Positions 14,597-23,420 of a stretch of 64,000 nt of DNA are shown one piece after another. A model generated the notes under the pieces. That model was not told where the DNA came from. It worked only from the letters and a program-made list of their open reading frames with translations, and ran no database searches. This DNA is from an uncultured Bacteroides sp. (GTDB lineage Bacteria; Bacteroidota; Bacteroidia; Bacteroidales; UBA932). The position numbers were made by a program, and so were the translations under genes. Location of the stretch: assembly GCA_945874355.1 (NCBI GenBank), contig CAMCGB010000006.1, forward strand, positions 1 to 64,000, read 5' to 3'. The first letter of the stretch is position 1; each line of letters starts with the position of its first letter.

Positions 14597-15898
14597 CTAA
14601 ATCGAGAAATTGTGGTAGTGGGGGCCGAAGCGCTCGAAAGCGGCACGGTCCAGCGCCTCGCGGTCGTCGGGATGCGCGATGGAAATCATCAGCTTGGCCC
14701 TCTCCTGAAGGCTGCGTCCGTACAGGTCCACCGCACCGTACTCAGTCACAATCCAATGTGCGTCCGCGCGCGGAGTCACCACTCCCGCTCCGGGATTGAG
14801 CTCTGCTACAATCTTGTTCTTTCCTTTGAGCGTCCGGGAAGCAAAGGCGGTGATGCTCTTGCCTCCTTCCGACATACTCGCTCCCTTGACGAACTCGAGC
14901 TGTCCGCCGGTGCCGCTGAAGATGCGCGTGCCTATTGAGTCGGCGCTAATCTGGCCGGTTAGGTCCACCTCGGTAGCCGAATTGATGGCCTTCATATGAG
15001 GGTTCCTGGCTATCACCCAGGGGTCGTTGGTGTATTTGATGTCCCTCATCAGCACATCGGGATTATGGTCTATGAACGAATATACGTCCTGGGACCCCAG
15101 AAGGAACGATGCCACCACCTTGCCGTTGTCGATTGCCTTGTTCCTGCCGTTGATGACTCCGCTCTTGATGAGCCTCAGAAGCCCGTCAGCGAACATCTCG
15201 GTATGGAGTCCGAGGTTCTTGTGTCCTCCAAGCTGGGCGGCGAGGGCGTTCGGAAGGGCTCCGATGCCCATCTGGATGCAGTCTCCGTCCTCCACAAGCG
15301 CGGCGCAGTTCTTTCCGATCAGCACCTCGGTGGGGGTGGGCTCGGCAAAGCTGGCGGTCACCAGAGGGGTGTCGTCGCTCACCAGATAGTCGAACTTGTC
15401 CAGGCTTACCAGGTCGCCGTATGCAAAGGGCACATTGGGGTTTACCACTCCTATAATTATATCGGCGCTCTCGATGGCGGCTACCGAGCAGTCAACGGAG
15501 GTGCCGAGGCTTACCATCCCGTTCTCATCTGGCAGCGAGACATTCACCAGAGCGGCTCCAAGCTTGATGAAACCGCAGCGGTAGAGCTTCTGGCTCTCTC
15601 CAAGATGCACGGGAAGATAGTCCGCGTAGCCTGCATTCACATTCTTGCGGACATTGGGACCCACGAAGAAACCCTGCTCGAAGAACTTGCCTTCGTAGGC
15701 GGGGTCGCTGTAGGGGGCCGGACCCTCGGTATGGAAGTGATGGAAATGCAGGTCTGTGACGTCCCCGGCGTCGGCGCGGCGGCAGAGAGCCTGAATAAGA
15801 CAGTGGGGAACGCTTGCCACGCTGCTCAGGTGGATGTGGCTGCCGGAAGGGATGTGGCTTACCGCTTCATCGGCCGTAACGAAATCAAGGGACTTCAT
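14597..15898 (-). CDS. Acetyl-CoA hydrolase/CoA-transferase family protein
   Basis: The protein has 433 residues from the Met of MKSLDFVTADEAV; an upstream in-frame Met at 16051 would run across mazG and is rejected. The family core includes GTSVDCSVAAIE, MGIGALPNALAAQL and LHTEMFADGLLRL, where the Glu is the candidate for the covalent glutamyl-CoA intermediate, and a later GGQLEFVKGA. It is closest in pattern to 4-hydroxybutyrate CoA-transferase and succinyl-CoA:acetate CoA-transferase; the exact acyl group cannot be read. It diverges from mazG. Confidence 0.87.
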   Translation of the reverse strand: MKSLDFVTADEAVSHIPSGSHIHLSSVASVPHCLIQALCRRADAGDVTDLHFHHFHTEGPAPYSDPAYEGKFFEQGFFVGPNVRKNVNAGYADYLPVHLGESQKLYRCGFIKLGAALVNVSLPDENGMVSLGTSVDCSVAAIESADIIIGVVNPNVPFAYGDLVSLDKFDYLVSDDTPLVTASFAEPTPTEVLIGKNCAALVEDGDCIQMGIGALPNALAAQLGGHKNLGLHTEMFADGLLRLIKSGVINGRNKAIDNGKVVASFLLGSQDVYSFIDHNPDVLMRDIKYTNDPWVIARNPHMKAINSATEVDLTGQISADSIGTRIFSGTGGQLEFVKGASMSEGGKSITAFASRTLKGKNKIVAELNPGAGVVTPRADAHWIVTEYGAVDLYGRSLQERAKLMISIAHPDDREALDRAAFERFGPHYHNFSI

Positions 15899-15912
15899 AA
15901 AAAGATTATTGT

Positions 15913-15933
15913 TAAATTTGCACCGCAAAAATA
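15913..15933. promoter_or_regulatory. Overlapping divergent -7 elements, CoA-transferase and mazG
   Basis: The plus strand carries TAAATTTG (15913-15920) before mazG and the minus strand TATTTTTG (15926-15933) before the CoA-transferase gene. The two transcripts would therefore overlap at their 5' ends, so initiation from one may exclude the other. Confidence 0.5.
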
Positions 15934-15941
15934 CTAAAAAA

Positions 15942-16736
15942 ATGCTGCACACAAAAGAGGAAAAACTCCAGGCTTTCTCCAGGCTCCTGGATGTGATGGA
16001 TGCGCTGAGGGAAAAATGCCCCTGGAATGCCGCCCAGACTATGGAGAGCATCAGACCTATGACCGAAGAGGAGGTCTATGAACTAAGCGATGCAATCATA
16101 AAGGAAAATAAGGATGAGATATGCAAGGAGATAGGGGACCTGCTCTACCATATGGTCTTCTATGCGCGCATAGCCCAGGAGAGGGGAGAGTTCGATATAG
16201 CCGACAGCATCAATAAGGAGTGCGACAAGATGGAGTTCCGCCATCCGCACGTGTTCGGGGACATGAAGGACGAGAGTCTTACCGCAGAGCAGATTGCAGA
16301 TACCTGGGAGCTTGTCAAGGCGAAGGAGAAGGACGGGAACAAGAGAGTGATGAGCGGGATTCCGGATGCGATGCCGGCCCTGCTGAAGGCGCTTTCAATG
16401 CAGGAGAAGGCCCGTGGCTGCGGCTTCGACTGGGAGAAGAGGGAGGATGTGTGGGATAAGGTTGAGGAGGAGCTGGGTGAAGCCCGACAGGCTTGCGAAG
16501 AAAAGGACCCGGCGCATATGGAAGAGGAGTTCGGCGATCTGATGTTCGCTGTCATCAATGCCGCCCGCCTGTACGGGGTGGATCCCGAGAAGGCTCTTGG
16601 CGGTACCTGCTCCAAGTTCCGCAGGAGGTTTACTTACCTCGAGGAGAATACTATACGCAAGGGACTCAAGCTCACCGATATGACTCTTGCCGAGATGGAC
16701 CGCATCTGGGATGAGGCAAAAAGTAAGGGCCTGTAG
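15942..16736 (+). CDS. mazG: Nucleoside triphosphate pyrophosphohydrolase MazG
   Basis: The protein has 264 residues with two MazG-type helical modules. The first shows REKCPWNAAQTMESIRP and EEEVYELSDAI then EIGDLLYHMVF (ExxE and ExxD metal sites). The second has VEEELGEARQACEE and EEEFGDLMFAVINAAR. It hydrolyses NTPs and dNTPs to monophosphates, a house-cleaning role. The start at 15942 is the first Met matching the family N-terminus; an upstream Met at 15834 lies inside the divergent gene. prfA follows with its own promoter. Confidence 0.93.
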   Translation: MLHTKEEKLQAFSRLLDVMDALREKCPWNAAQTMESIRPMTEEEVYELSDAIIKENKDEICKEIGDLLYHMVFYARIAQERGEFDIADSINKECDKMEFRHPHVFGDMKDESLTAEQIADTWELVKAKEKDGNKRVMSGIPDAMPALLKALSMQEKARGCGFDWEKREDVWDKVEEELGEARQACEEKDPAHMEEEFGDLMFAVINAARLYGVDPEKALGGTCSKFRRRFTYLEENTIRKGLKLTDMTLAEMDRIWDEAKSKGL

Positions 16737-16746
16737 GAAAGTCCTT

Positions 16747-16777
16747 TTGCACATCAAGCAGGAAATGATTACATTTG
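16747..16777 (+). promoter_or_regulatory. Promoter of prfA
   Basis: TTG (16747-16749) is followed after 20 bases by TACATTTG (16770-16777), a good -33/-7 pair. The ATG lies 32 bases downstream. Confidence 0.65.
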
Positions 16778-16809
16778 CAGTCTGATTAAGTCCAACCATT
16801 CAATTCATT

Positions 16810-17898
16810 ATGGCAGATACCACCCTGTTGGAGAAAGTCCTCTCCCTTCAAGATAAGTTCCAGTCGCTTCAGGACCAGCTTTCAAGCCCTGAGGTGATGT
16901 CCGATATGAAAAAATTCGTCCAGCTCAACAAGGACTACAAGGAGTTGGAGCCCATCATCGCGGCCGGCAAGGAGTATGAGAAAATGATTTCCGACCTCAC
17001 TTCGGCCAAGGATATTCTTGTAAACGAGAAGGACGACGAGCTGCGCGAGATGGCCCGCGAGGAGATTGCCGACATCGAGCCGCGTCTGCCTGAGATGGAG
17101 CAGAAGATCAAGCTGCTCCTGATTCCCGCCGACCCTGACGACGGCAAGAACGCCATTGTCGAGATCCGCGGCGGCACCGGCGGGGACGAGGCTGCCATTT
17201 TCGCTGGAGACCTTTTCAGGATGTATCAGCACTATGCCGAGTCGAAGGGCTGGAAGCTCGAGGTCACGGACCAGACACCCGGTACTTCGGGAGGCTTCAA
17301 ACAGGTGGTTTTCAAGCTTTCGGGCAGCGACGGAGTCTATGGTACGATGAAGTACGAGTCGGGAGTGCATCGCGTTCAGCGTGTGCCCCAGACCGAGACC
17401 CAGGGCCGCATCCAGACTTCTGCCGCTTCGGTGGCTGTGTTCCCCGAGGCCGGCGAGTTCGATGTGGATCTTAGCTGGGATGATATCAGGCTCGACCTTT
17501 TCTGCTCATCGGGTCCCGGCGGCCAGGGAGTAAACACTACCTATTCGGCTGTGCGTCTGACCCATATTCCTTCGGGTTTGGTGGTTCAGTGCCAGGAGGA
17601 GCGTTCGCAGCTGAAGAACAAGGACCGCGCCTTCGAGGAGTTGCGTACCCGTCTCTATAATCTTGAGCATCAGAAGTATCTGGACGGCATTGCGGCCAAA
17701 AGGAAGACTATGGTGTCGACCGGCGACCGTTCTGCCAAGATCCGCACCTACAACTATCCCCAGGGCCGCGTGACTGACCATCGCATCAACTGGTCGATGT
17801 ACAATCTGCCCGCCTTTATGGACGGCGACATCCAGGACTGCATAGACCAGCTTCAGGTGGCTGAGAACGCCGAGCGCCTCAAGGAAGCCGCCGAATAG
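16810..17898 (+). CDS. prfA: Peptide chain release factor 1
   Basis: The protein has 362 residues. An N-terminal helical domain is followed by the RF core with [19 protein letters not shown] and the peptidyl-hydrolysis motif GPGGQGVN at about residues 235-242. It reads UAA and UAG stop codons and triggers release on the ribosome. Length is normal and no programmed frameshift (typical of RF2) is present, which supports RF1. Confidence 0.95.
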   Translation: MADTTLLEKVLSLQDKFQSLQDQLSSPEVMSDMKKFVQLNKDYKELEPIIAAGKEYEKMISDLTSAKDILVNEKDDELREMAREEIADIEPRLPEMEQKIKLLLIPADPDDGKNAIVEIRGGTGGDEAAIFAGDLFRMYQHYAESKGWKLEVTDQTPGTSGGFKQVVFKLSGSDGVYGTMKYESGVHRVQRVPQTETQGRIQTSAASVAVFPEAGEFDVDLSWDDIRLDLFCSSGPGGQGVNTTYSAVRLTHIPSGLVVQCQEERSQLKNKDRAFEELRTRLYNLEHQKYLDGIAAKRKTMVSTGDRSAKIRTYNYPQGRVTDHRINWSMYNLPAFMDGDIQDCIDQLQVAENAERLKEAAE

Positions 17899-18030
17899 CC
17901 CCGCCTTCCCGCATTATTCTTTGGACTATTATATTGTACTTTTTCTTGCAAAATCGGATTAATTCCTATATTTTTGCGGGAAAAGTATATTATATTAGAT
18001 TTTTAATTCAAAGAGGCTGGTCGGGCAGTC

Positions 18031-18095
18031 TGTCATTTCGAGCGAAGCACGCAGTGCGTAGTCGAGAAATCTCGCTTTGCTCAGTCGAAATGACA
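18031..18095. repeat. REP-like palindromic repeat, second copy
   Basis: TGTCATTTCGAGCG...GTCGAGAAATCTCG...AGTCGAAATGACA is an inverted pair of the same unit seen at 14496-14593, in a tighter arrangement. It lies just upstream of the HipB-like gene, close to a near-match -7 box (TATCTTTA) at 18114-18121. Confidence 0.75.
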
Positions 18096-18133
18096 ATATG
18101 ATGTCTTTTGCCAGTATCTTTAGGAGGAGTAAG

Positions 18134-18340
18134 ATGATGGATCTTAGAGAAGTGATGAAGTCACGGCGGAAGACCTTGTCCATTACGCAGAATGACCTTG
18201 CAGAAATGGCCGGAGTCAGCCTCGCCACTGTTAAAGATATTGAGCGCGGCAAAGCTAACCCGTCAATGTCAACTGTCCTTGAGATACTTGATGTTTTGGG
18301 GATGGAAATTACTTATTCAGTGCGTCAGACGGTAAAGTAG
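18134..18340 (+). CDS. HipB-like XRE antitoxin/repressor
   Basis: The protein has 68 residues. It is a lone helix-turn-helix of the XRE type (ITQNDLAEMAGVSLATVKDIERGKANPS) with a short C-terminal strand segment (LGMEITYSVRQ), as in HipB. A strong purine-rich Shine-Dalgarno-like AGGAGG lies just upstream at 18121-18126, which is unusual for this window and supports starting here rather than at the ATG at 18077, which falls within the REP-like repeat. The next two genes are the separated halves of a HipA kinase, so this is the DNA-binding part of a HipBST-like system that should repress its own operon. Confidence 0.85.
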   Translation: MMDLREVMKSRRKTLSITQNDLAEMAGVSLATVKDIERGKANPSMSTVLEILDVLGMEITYSVRQTVK

Positions 18341-18344
18341 CTTT

Positions 18345-18665
18345 ATGCGGAGTTTGGTTGTATATAATAATGATGTCAGGGCGGGAATTCTTACGGAACT
18401 TTCGGCCGGCAGGAGTTATTCTTTCAGTTATGACCCTGCCTATCTCTCGGCTGATTTGCCTCCCATTTCAGTGAATTTCCCCAAACGGGAGGAGACTTAC
18501 CAGTCCGAGGGGCTCTTTCCTTTCTTTGCGAATATGCTGCCGGAAGGAGCCAACCGGAGAATCATCTGCCGCTCCCTGAAAATAGATGAAAGTGACGATT
18601 TCAGCCTTCTTTGTGCGATGGCCGGATGTGATTTCATCGGCGCCGTAAGCGTGGATATTGATTGA
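18345..18665 (+). CDS. HipS-like protein (HipA N-terminal subdomain)
   Basis: This 106-residue protein matches only the first subdomain of HipA kinases (pattern: VYNNDVRAGILTE, a YDPAYL segment, PISVNFPKRE, then LFPFFANMLPEG). In two-component HipBA systems this part is fused to the kinase; here it is a separate gene, as in HipBST of Escherichia coli O127, where the free HipS subunit is the antitoxin. It begins four bases after the HipB-like stop and its stop overlaps the region where the kinase gene begins, indicating a tight operon. Confidence 0.82.
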   Translation: MRSLVVYNNDVRAGILTELSAGRSYSFSYDPAYLSADLPPISVNFPKREETYQSEGLFPFFANMLPEGANRRIICRSLKIDESDDFSLLCAMAGCDFIGAVSVDID

Positions 18666-18670
18666 ATGTT

Positions 18671-19675
18671 ATGAATTCTCTGTCAGTTTGCCCATCCAGC
18701 CTTGCTGAGGGATTTGATACATATAGCCCTGCTGCTGTCAAAGCCTTGTTTGATGGAATCAAGGTCAGCCCTTTCTTGGATTTTGACCTGGAGGATTCCC
18801 GTTCTGTAGCCTTTTACGATGGCCCTATCCGACGCATATCTGTTTCTGGAGTTCAGGAAAAGTTTCCTGCAGTAGTGGATCAAGGCCGTTTGAGACTCTC
18901 AGAAAAGGGTGAGAGGTCGGTCTATATACTCAAACCTGCACCTTGGGATGATTCGCTTCAATTTCGTAGAATGCTGCCTGCAAATGAACATTTGACTATG
19001 CAGATAGCATCTCAGGTGTATGGAATAGCAACTGCCTTGAACGGTTTGTGTTTTTCCGGAAAGCATAATCGGGCCGTTTACCTTACCCGCCGGTTTGACA
19101 TTCTTCCTGATGGCAGTAAATTGCAGATGGAAGACTTTGCCTCTGTGCTCGGGAGCAGTGATATCCTCGGAGACAAGTATTATAAATACAATGCCAGCTA
19201 TGAGGATATTGCCGCTTCAATCAAGCAGAATGTAGCAGCCTGGAAGGTGGATTTGGAGCGTTTCTTTGAATTGCTGGTATTCAATTTTATATATGCAAAC
19301 GGAGATGCCCATTTGAAAAATTTCTCTCTCATACGTCAAGGCTCTGATTTAAGATTGGCGCCCGCCTACGATTTGATAAACACCAGCCTTCACATCAATG
19401 GCGATGACTTTGCTTTGACCGGAGGCTTGTCTTCAAATATCAATAAGAGTGAGGTTTATTGCAACACCGCTCACCCTTGCCGAGTGGATTTCAAGTCTTT
19501 CGGCTTGCATATTGGTCTTAGGGATGTGCGTGTTGAGAGATTGCTGGATAAGTACTCGGTTCTTCCTCCCAAAGCGATAACGCTTGTAGGCAGGAGTTTT
19601 CTGGATGACAAGTCAAAACGGCTCTACCTGCGTATAGTTGGCGAGCGGATTGCCCGATTCAACAGGGCAGGGTAG
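18671..19675 (+). CDS. HipT-like serine/threonine kinase toxin (HipA C-terminal domain)
   Basis: The protein has 334 residues from ATG 18671; a TTG at 18662 would add three. Kinase signatures are the Gly-rich/autophosphorylation loop ISVSGVQEKF, the ATP-binding Lys in YILKPAP, NEHLTMQIA, YLTRRFD, the catalytic NGDAHLKNFSL and the metal-binding APAYDLI. The two serines in SVS before GVQ match the paired autophosphorylation site of HipT rather than the single serine of HipA. HipT of E. coli phosphorylates tryptophanyl-tRNA synthetase; the target here is not known. It lacks the N-terminal subdomain, supplied by the preceding gene. Confidence 0.85.
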   Translation: MNSLSVCPSSLAEGFDTYSPAAVKALFDGIKVSPFLDFDLEDSRSVAFYDGPIRRISVSGVQEKFPAVVDQGRLRLSEKGERSVYILKPAPWDDSLQFRRMLPANEHLTMQIASQVYGIATALNGLCFSGKHNRAVYLTRRFDILPDGSKLQMEDFASVLGSSDILGDKYYKYNASYEDIAASIKQNVAAWKVDLERFFELLVFNFIYANGDAHLKNFSLIRQGSDLRLAPAYDLINTSLHINGDDFALTGGLSSNINKSEVYCNTAHPCRVDFKSFGLHIGLRDVRVERLLDKYSVLPPKAITLVGRSFLDDKSKRLYLRIVGERIARFNRAG

Positions 19676-19984
19676 CCGGCGTTTCACAGGGCAGGAATGT
19701 GCCCATTTGGCTGGTTATCCCGATTTTTTAGCTTTGAATGTATGTGTTTACAAAAAAATGATTAATTTTGCGACTAATGTTTGCAAATCTGAAAAATAGT
19801 CCTTCCGAGTTTCTCCTTTTAACCAAGAGGGGGGGGGTAGAAGTCTCTATGAAGTAACCCGTAAGGGGGACGTTTTTCCAAAATTACACAGTTTCGCACC
19901 CGGAATCCGCCATCGCGGAGACCGGGCGTTGTTGTATCTATACTTCGCTTACACACAATTCCTTATAACAATTTCAGTTTTATT
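19676..19984 (+). promoter_or_regulatory. Leader region with -7 box, G9 tract and GC hairpin
   Basis: This 309-base non-coding gap upstream of the coiled-coil lipoprotein holds TAATTTTG at 19763-19770 (a TAnnTTTG match), an uninterrupted run of nine G at 19829-19837, and a stem CCCGG-AAT-CCGC against GCGG-AGA-CCGGG near 19900-19927. If the -7 box is used, the mRNA would have a 5' leader of about 200 bases containing both the G run and the hairpin. Confidence 0.45.
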
Positions 19985-22615
19985 ATGAAAACACAACTTA
20001 TTGCATTGTCGCTTGCCGGCATCATTTTGCTGCCGTCTTGCGTGAAGGACATTGAATCTCCTTCAGTGACTGCTGTTCGCGAGGCGAAGGCTGCCGAACT
20101 TCAGTCTATTGCCAGTCTCAACAACGCCAACGCTCAGGCTGCAATCACCCTTGCCAATGCCGAGGCTGCCCTTAAGGCCGCTGAAGCGAAGGCCAAGGAA
20201 GCTGAGGCACAGAAGATTGCTGCCGAAGCAGAGCTCATCAAGGTGCAGGCAGAACTTGAGGCTGTGAATGTGGAAATCGCCAAGGTTAAGCTTGAGGAAG
20301 AGAGAGTGCAGCTCGAAATCAAAAAAGCAGAACTTGAGGCTAAACTCATTGAGCTTGAGACCCTCAAGGCACAGGCCGAACTTGCTCAAGCCCAGGTTGC
20401 CGCTGAACTGGAGCGTCTTGCAGTTGAGCTCGAGGAGGCTCTTCTGCGCGCAAAGGTTTCCCTGCTCGAAGCTCAGAAGGCTTACAATCAGGCTGCCGCA
20501 GACCTTGACAATGACGGTCTGATTACTCTTGCCAACGCTTACTTCAGTGCTTGCGAGGCTCTTTATGAGGCTCAGAGCCAGCTCGCCCAGGATAAGGTCA
20601 CCCTTACCCGTCTGGAGAATGGACTTGTTGACCTTCAGCAGTCCAAGTCGGAGCAAATTCTCTCCAATAAACGCGACATCGCCCTCACCAGCACTTATAT
20701 CGAAAAACTCAAGACTCTCCGCTCTACTCCTATTGATGAACTCATGGCTATGGAAAGCGACGCTTTTTCAGCAATGCTTGACGCGTCAATAGTAGCTGCT
20801 GACCGTGCAGAAGAGCTTGGCGCAGCAGAAGAGGCTTGGTGGAATGGGCTTGATGATGCTAGAAGCATTTCATATAACTACCCTAATCCTAGCATCGTAA
20901 ATGATAACATTCCGGGTTATTATGTTGACTTGTATGATTCCTATGACGAGAATGGCAACAGGTCAATCTACTTCGTTCATGATGGAGAAATGGTAAAGCT
21001 TTACTCCGAGTGTAGTATCAAGCCCGAGTATGCTGAGATTGAAGGCGCTTTCTTTGAGGATAAAGTTTTCCATCCGACAGTAGCAGACAAGGATGCTTTT
21101 GACCTGCTGATATCTGATATCAAGGCTTATGAGAACGAAAGTTATGAAAGCAATATCGAGAGATATGCCGATATGCTTGAGTCTAGCAGGAAAAATTTGG
21201 CAAGATATACTGCCGCACTCGAAGATGTGAAGCCCATTGTTGCTGAATACCAGGCTGCCTACGATGCTGCTGTAGTTGCCTACGATGCCACGATTGAACC
21301 GCTCGAGGCTGCAAGTGATGCATATTATGATTATTTGTACGAGCACTATAGAGGAAGCAATGCTGCAGTTAGTGAAGCTAGGACCAAATATAATGCTGCA
21401 GTAAGTGCTGAAAATGCTGTGCGTGACGAGGTGAATGCGATGGAATCCGAGTTTGAAATCAAATCTAACATTGAGGTTTGGGAAGAGTATGTCGCAGAAG
21501 GGGAGCGCTCAGTGGCTGAAGCAGAGGAAGGAGTCAGCGAAGAGGATGCCGCTGCTGTTGAGACCGCACAGGGGAAGGTGGATGCTCAGAAGGCAGTGGT
21601 TGCTGCAAAGCAGACCGCTTACGACGAGGCTTACGCCGCAATGCGTGCCGCAAAGCTTGCATGGCTTGCAGATCCTACTTCCGAGAAGGAGGCTGCCTAT
21701 AATGAGGCTGAGACTGCAAGGAGCGAGGCTGAAGCAGTGCTCGTAGAAGAAAGTAATAAACTCTCCGAATTTATTGTTGCTCTCAATGATGCAGAATACG
21801 TTTATCAAAACGAGCTTAATCAGGTAGAGTGGGCAAATAACAGTCTGGCTCGGTATAAAGAGATGCTTGATAGTTATCGTTTGCAGCTTGAAAACCGCAA
21901 GGCCGCTGAGCAGAAGCTCGCTCAGGCTATTGATGCGAGAGAGCAGGCTTATGTAGCATTGGAGGCAGCACGGGCACAGTTTAATGATGATAACGAAGAA
22001 AGAATTGCTTTGTATAATGCTTACCGTGAGTGCTTTAATAATATGAACGAGGCGGAGAATGCAATGAATGAAGCACAAACAGCCCTTGAAGATGCAAAGA
22101 ACCGAAGCAATTATAATTATTATGTCTCTCGTATTGAAGTTTGTGAGAACAATGTTGGCTATTGGGAGTCTTCTATTTCGGAAGAGAACGCACGTCACGA
22201 GGCAGTTATGGCTGCAATAGCAGAAGATGAGCAGGCTTTTGCCGCCATGTTCGCAGAGGAGGCAGCATACAATGCAGCTGTGACTGCGCTCAGCGAGGCT
22301 ATGAACGCCTGGAAGGCTGCTTTCGCTGCCAACATCGTTGCTGAGAACGCATACTATGAGGCAGAGGCTCAGTACGAGGCCATCGCTGCTGCTCTTGATA
22401 ACGAAATTTCTCTTGAGGATGCAATCTCTGGTCTCGAAGAAAGAATCGCCGCTCTTGAAGCAGACATCGCTGACATAAGCGCAATAGAGAACCAGGAACT
22501 GATGATTGAGCGTTACAAGAACCGCATCTCCGCTTCCGAGGCAAAAGTTGCCATCCTCGAGGCCAAGGTGGCAGAGGCTAAGAAGGCACTTGACGCTGCT
22601 ACAGCAACAGAATAG
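19985..22615 (+). CDS. Large Ala/Glu-rich coiled-coil lipoprotein
   Basis: The protein has 876 residues. A lipoprotein signal peptide ends at LLPSC (Cys19), followed by VKDIE, a Lys/acidic pattern resembling the surface-export signal of Bacteroidota lipoproteins. Almost all of the rest is heptad-rich coiled coil (AEAKAKEAEAQKIAAEAEL and similar), interrupted near residues 295-375 by a Tyr/Asn/Pro-rich globular insert (SYNYPNPS, GYYVDLYDSY) and by several helix breaks that would let the chain fold back into a bundle. Codon use is that of the neighbours. It is followed 14 bases later by a beta-barrel protein gene, suggesting a joint role at the outer membrane. I do not recognise a characterised homologue; a filament, spacer or adhesin role is inference. 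Confidence 0.8.
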   Translation: MKTQLIALSLAGIILLPSCVKDIESPSVTAVREAKAAELQSIASLNNANAQAAITLANAEAALKAAEAKAKEAEAQKIAAEAELIKVQAELEAVNVEIAKVKLEEERVQLEIKKAELEAKLIELETLKAQAELAQAQVAAELERLAVELEEALLRAKVSLLEAQKAYNQAAADLDNDGLITLANAYFSACEALYEAQSQLAQDKVTLTRLENGLVDLQQSKSEQILSNKRDIALTSTYIEKLKTLRSTPIDELMAMESDAFSAMLDASIVAADRAEELGAAEEAWWNGLDDARSISYNYPNPSIVNDNIPGYYVDLYDSYDENGNRSIYFVHDGEMVKLYSECSIKPEYAEIEGAFFEDKVFHPTVADKDAFDLLISDIKAYENESYESNIERYADMLESSRKNLARYTAALEDVKPIVAEYQAAYDAAVVAYDATIEPLEAASDAYYDYLYEHYRGSNAAVSEARTKYNAAVSAENAVRDEVNAMESEFEIKSNIEVWEEYVAEGERSVAEAEEGVSEEDAAAVETAQGKVDAQKAVVAAKQTAYDEAYAAMRAAKLAWLADPTSEKEAAYNEAETARSEAEAVLVEESNKLSEFIVALNDAEYVYQNELNQVEWANNSLARYKEMLDSYRLQLENRKAAEQKLAQAIDAREQAYVALEAARAQFNDDNEERIALYNAYRECFNNMNEAENAMNEAQTALEDAKNRSNYNYYVSRIEVCENNVGYWESSISEENARHEAVMAAIAEDEQAFAAMFAEEAAYNAAVTALSEAMNAWKAAFAANIVAENAYYEAEAQYEAIAAALDNEISLEDAISGLEERIAALEADIADISAIENQELMIERYKNRISASEAKVAILEAKVAEAKKALDAATATE

Positions 22616-22629
22616 AAAAGACTAATCTT

Positions 22630-23406
22630 ATGAATATAAAGCGAATGACAGCCATACTGGCTTTCGCGACGATTGCACTAACCCTCGCTGCGGCGACCGG
22701 CGACAAGAAAGAGTGTCCCGAAGGCTGCGGAGTGGAAGATAAGCCTGTCCGCATCGCGGTGTCCCTGACAATGGGACCGAGCAGCTACAGCAGTGCAATC
22801 GCCCAGTCGGGAAATCTTCCAGCCTATGAGGCCGAGGCCCCGTCCGCCAACTGGATGGATAAGGGAACCGCATTCGGCATCGAAGGCAGCCTGCTCTTCC
22901 GGAGCGGGTGGAGGGTTGACCTTGGTGGAAGCTACGGCTACAGCGTCAATCCGGGAAAGACCGGGTTGGCTGGAACGGGTAGCGGAGGCTATCTGGAACC
23001 CGGGGACATCCCGACCTACAGGGCAGTCGCCTCCCAGCAGAGCAATGCTTTTCTTGCATATGTTGCGGGAAGCTATTACTTCAAGGTGCCCTCAGCACCT
23101 TCTCTGAAGCCTTATGTGGGGCTGAAGGTTCTGGGGTCTTACGCCCATAATTGGAAGAACTACGATGAGATGAATTCTATGGGAACTTCAGTGACCGAGA
23201 GTCTTGCAGTAGGAGCATCCGCAGTCTTGGGAGTGGATTACTTCCTGAGTCGAAACTTCTACATCGGAGCAAGCGTTGATGCAGTACGCTATGTTTATAG
23301 CTATACTGCACTTCGCCCGCAGGAAGGACTTGGTGCCTTATCTGCAGACTCTCATAATATAGGTGCACTGGCTGCTCCTATTCTGAAGTTGGGCTTCGTC
23401 TTTTAA
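22630..23406 (+). CDS. Outer membrane beta-barrel protein
   Basis: The protein has 258 residues. The N-terminal signal (MTAILAFATIALTLAAA) is followed by a short Cys-containing stretch, CPEGCG. The rest shows alternating strands typical of an eight-stranded-type barrel, and it ends in LKLGFVF with the terminal Phe favoured by the BAM machinery. Two starts are possible, 22630 or the Met five codons later. It is transcribed with the coiled-coil lipoprotein 14 bases upstream, and may anchor or display it (inference). Confidence 0.75.
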   Translation: MNIKRMTAILAFATIALTLAAATGDKKECPEGCGVEDKPVRIAVSLTMGPSSYSSAIAQSGNLPAYEAEAPSANWMDKGTAFGIEGSLLFRSGWRVDLGGSYGYSVNPGKTGLAGTGSGGYLEPGDIPTYRAVASQQSNAFLAYVAGSYYFKVPSAPSLKPYVGLKVLGSYAHNWKNYDEMNSMGTSVTESLAVGASAVLGVDYFLSRNFYIGASVDAVRYVYSYTALRPQEGLGALSADSHNIGALAAPILKLGFVF

Positions 23407-23420
23407 GTAGTACAATCCTT

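Noticed and set aside
15834..15941. Upstream ATG for mazG
   Set aside because: It lies inside the divergent CoA-transferase gene, and the extra residues do not match MazG.
18077..18133. Upstream ATG for the HipB-like gene
   Set aside because: It falls inside the REP-like repeat; the Shine-Dalgarno and the family N-terminus fit the ATG at 18134.
19900..19927. Terminator in the leader of the coiled-coil lipoprotein gene
   Set aside because: The stem is good but no T-run follows, so it is listed only as leader structure.
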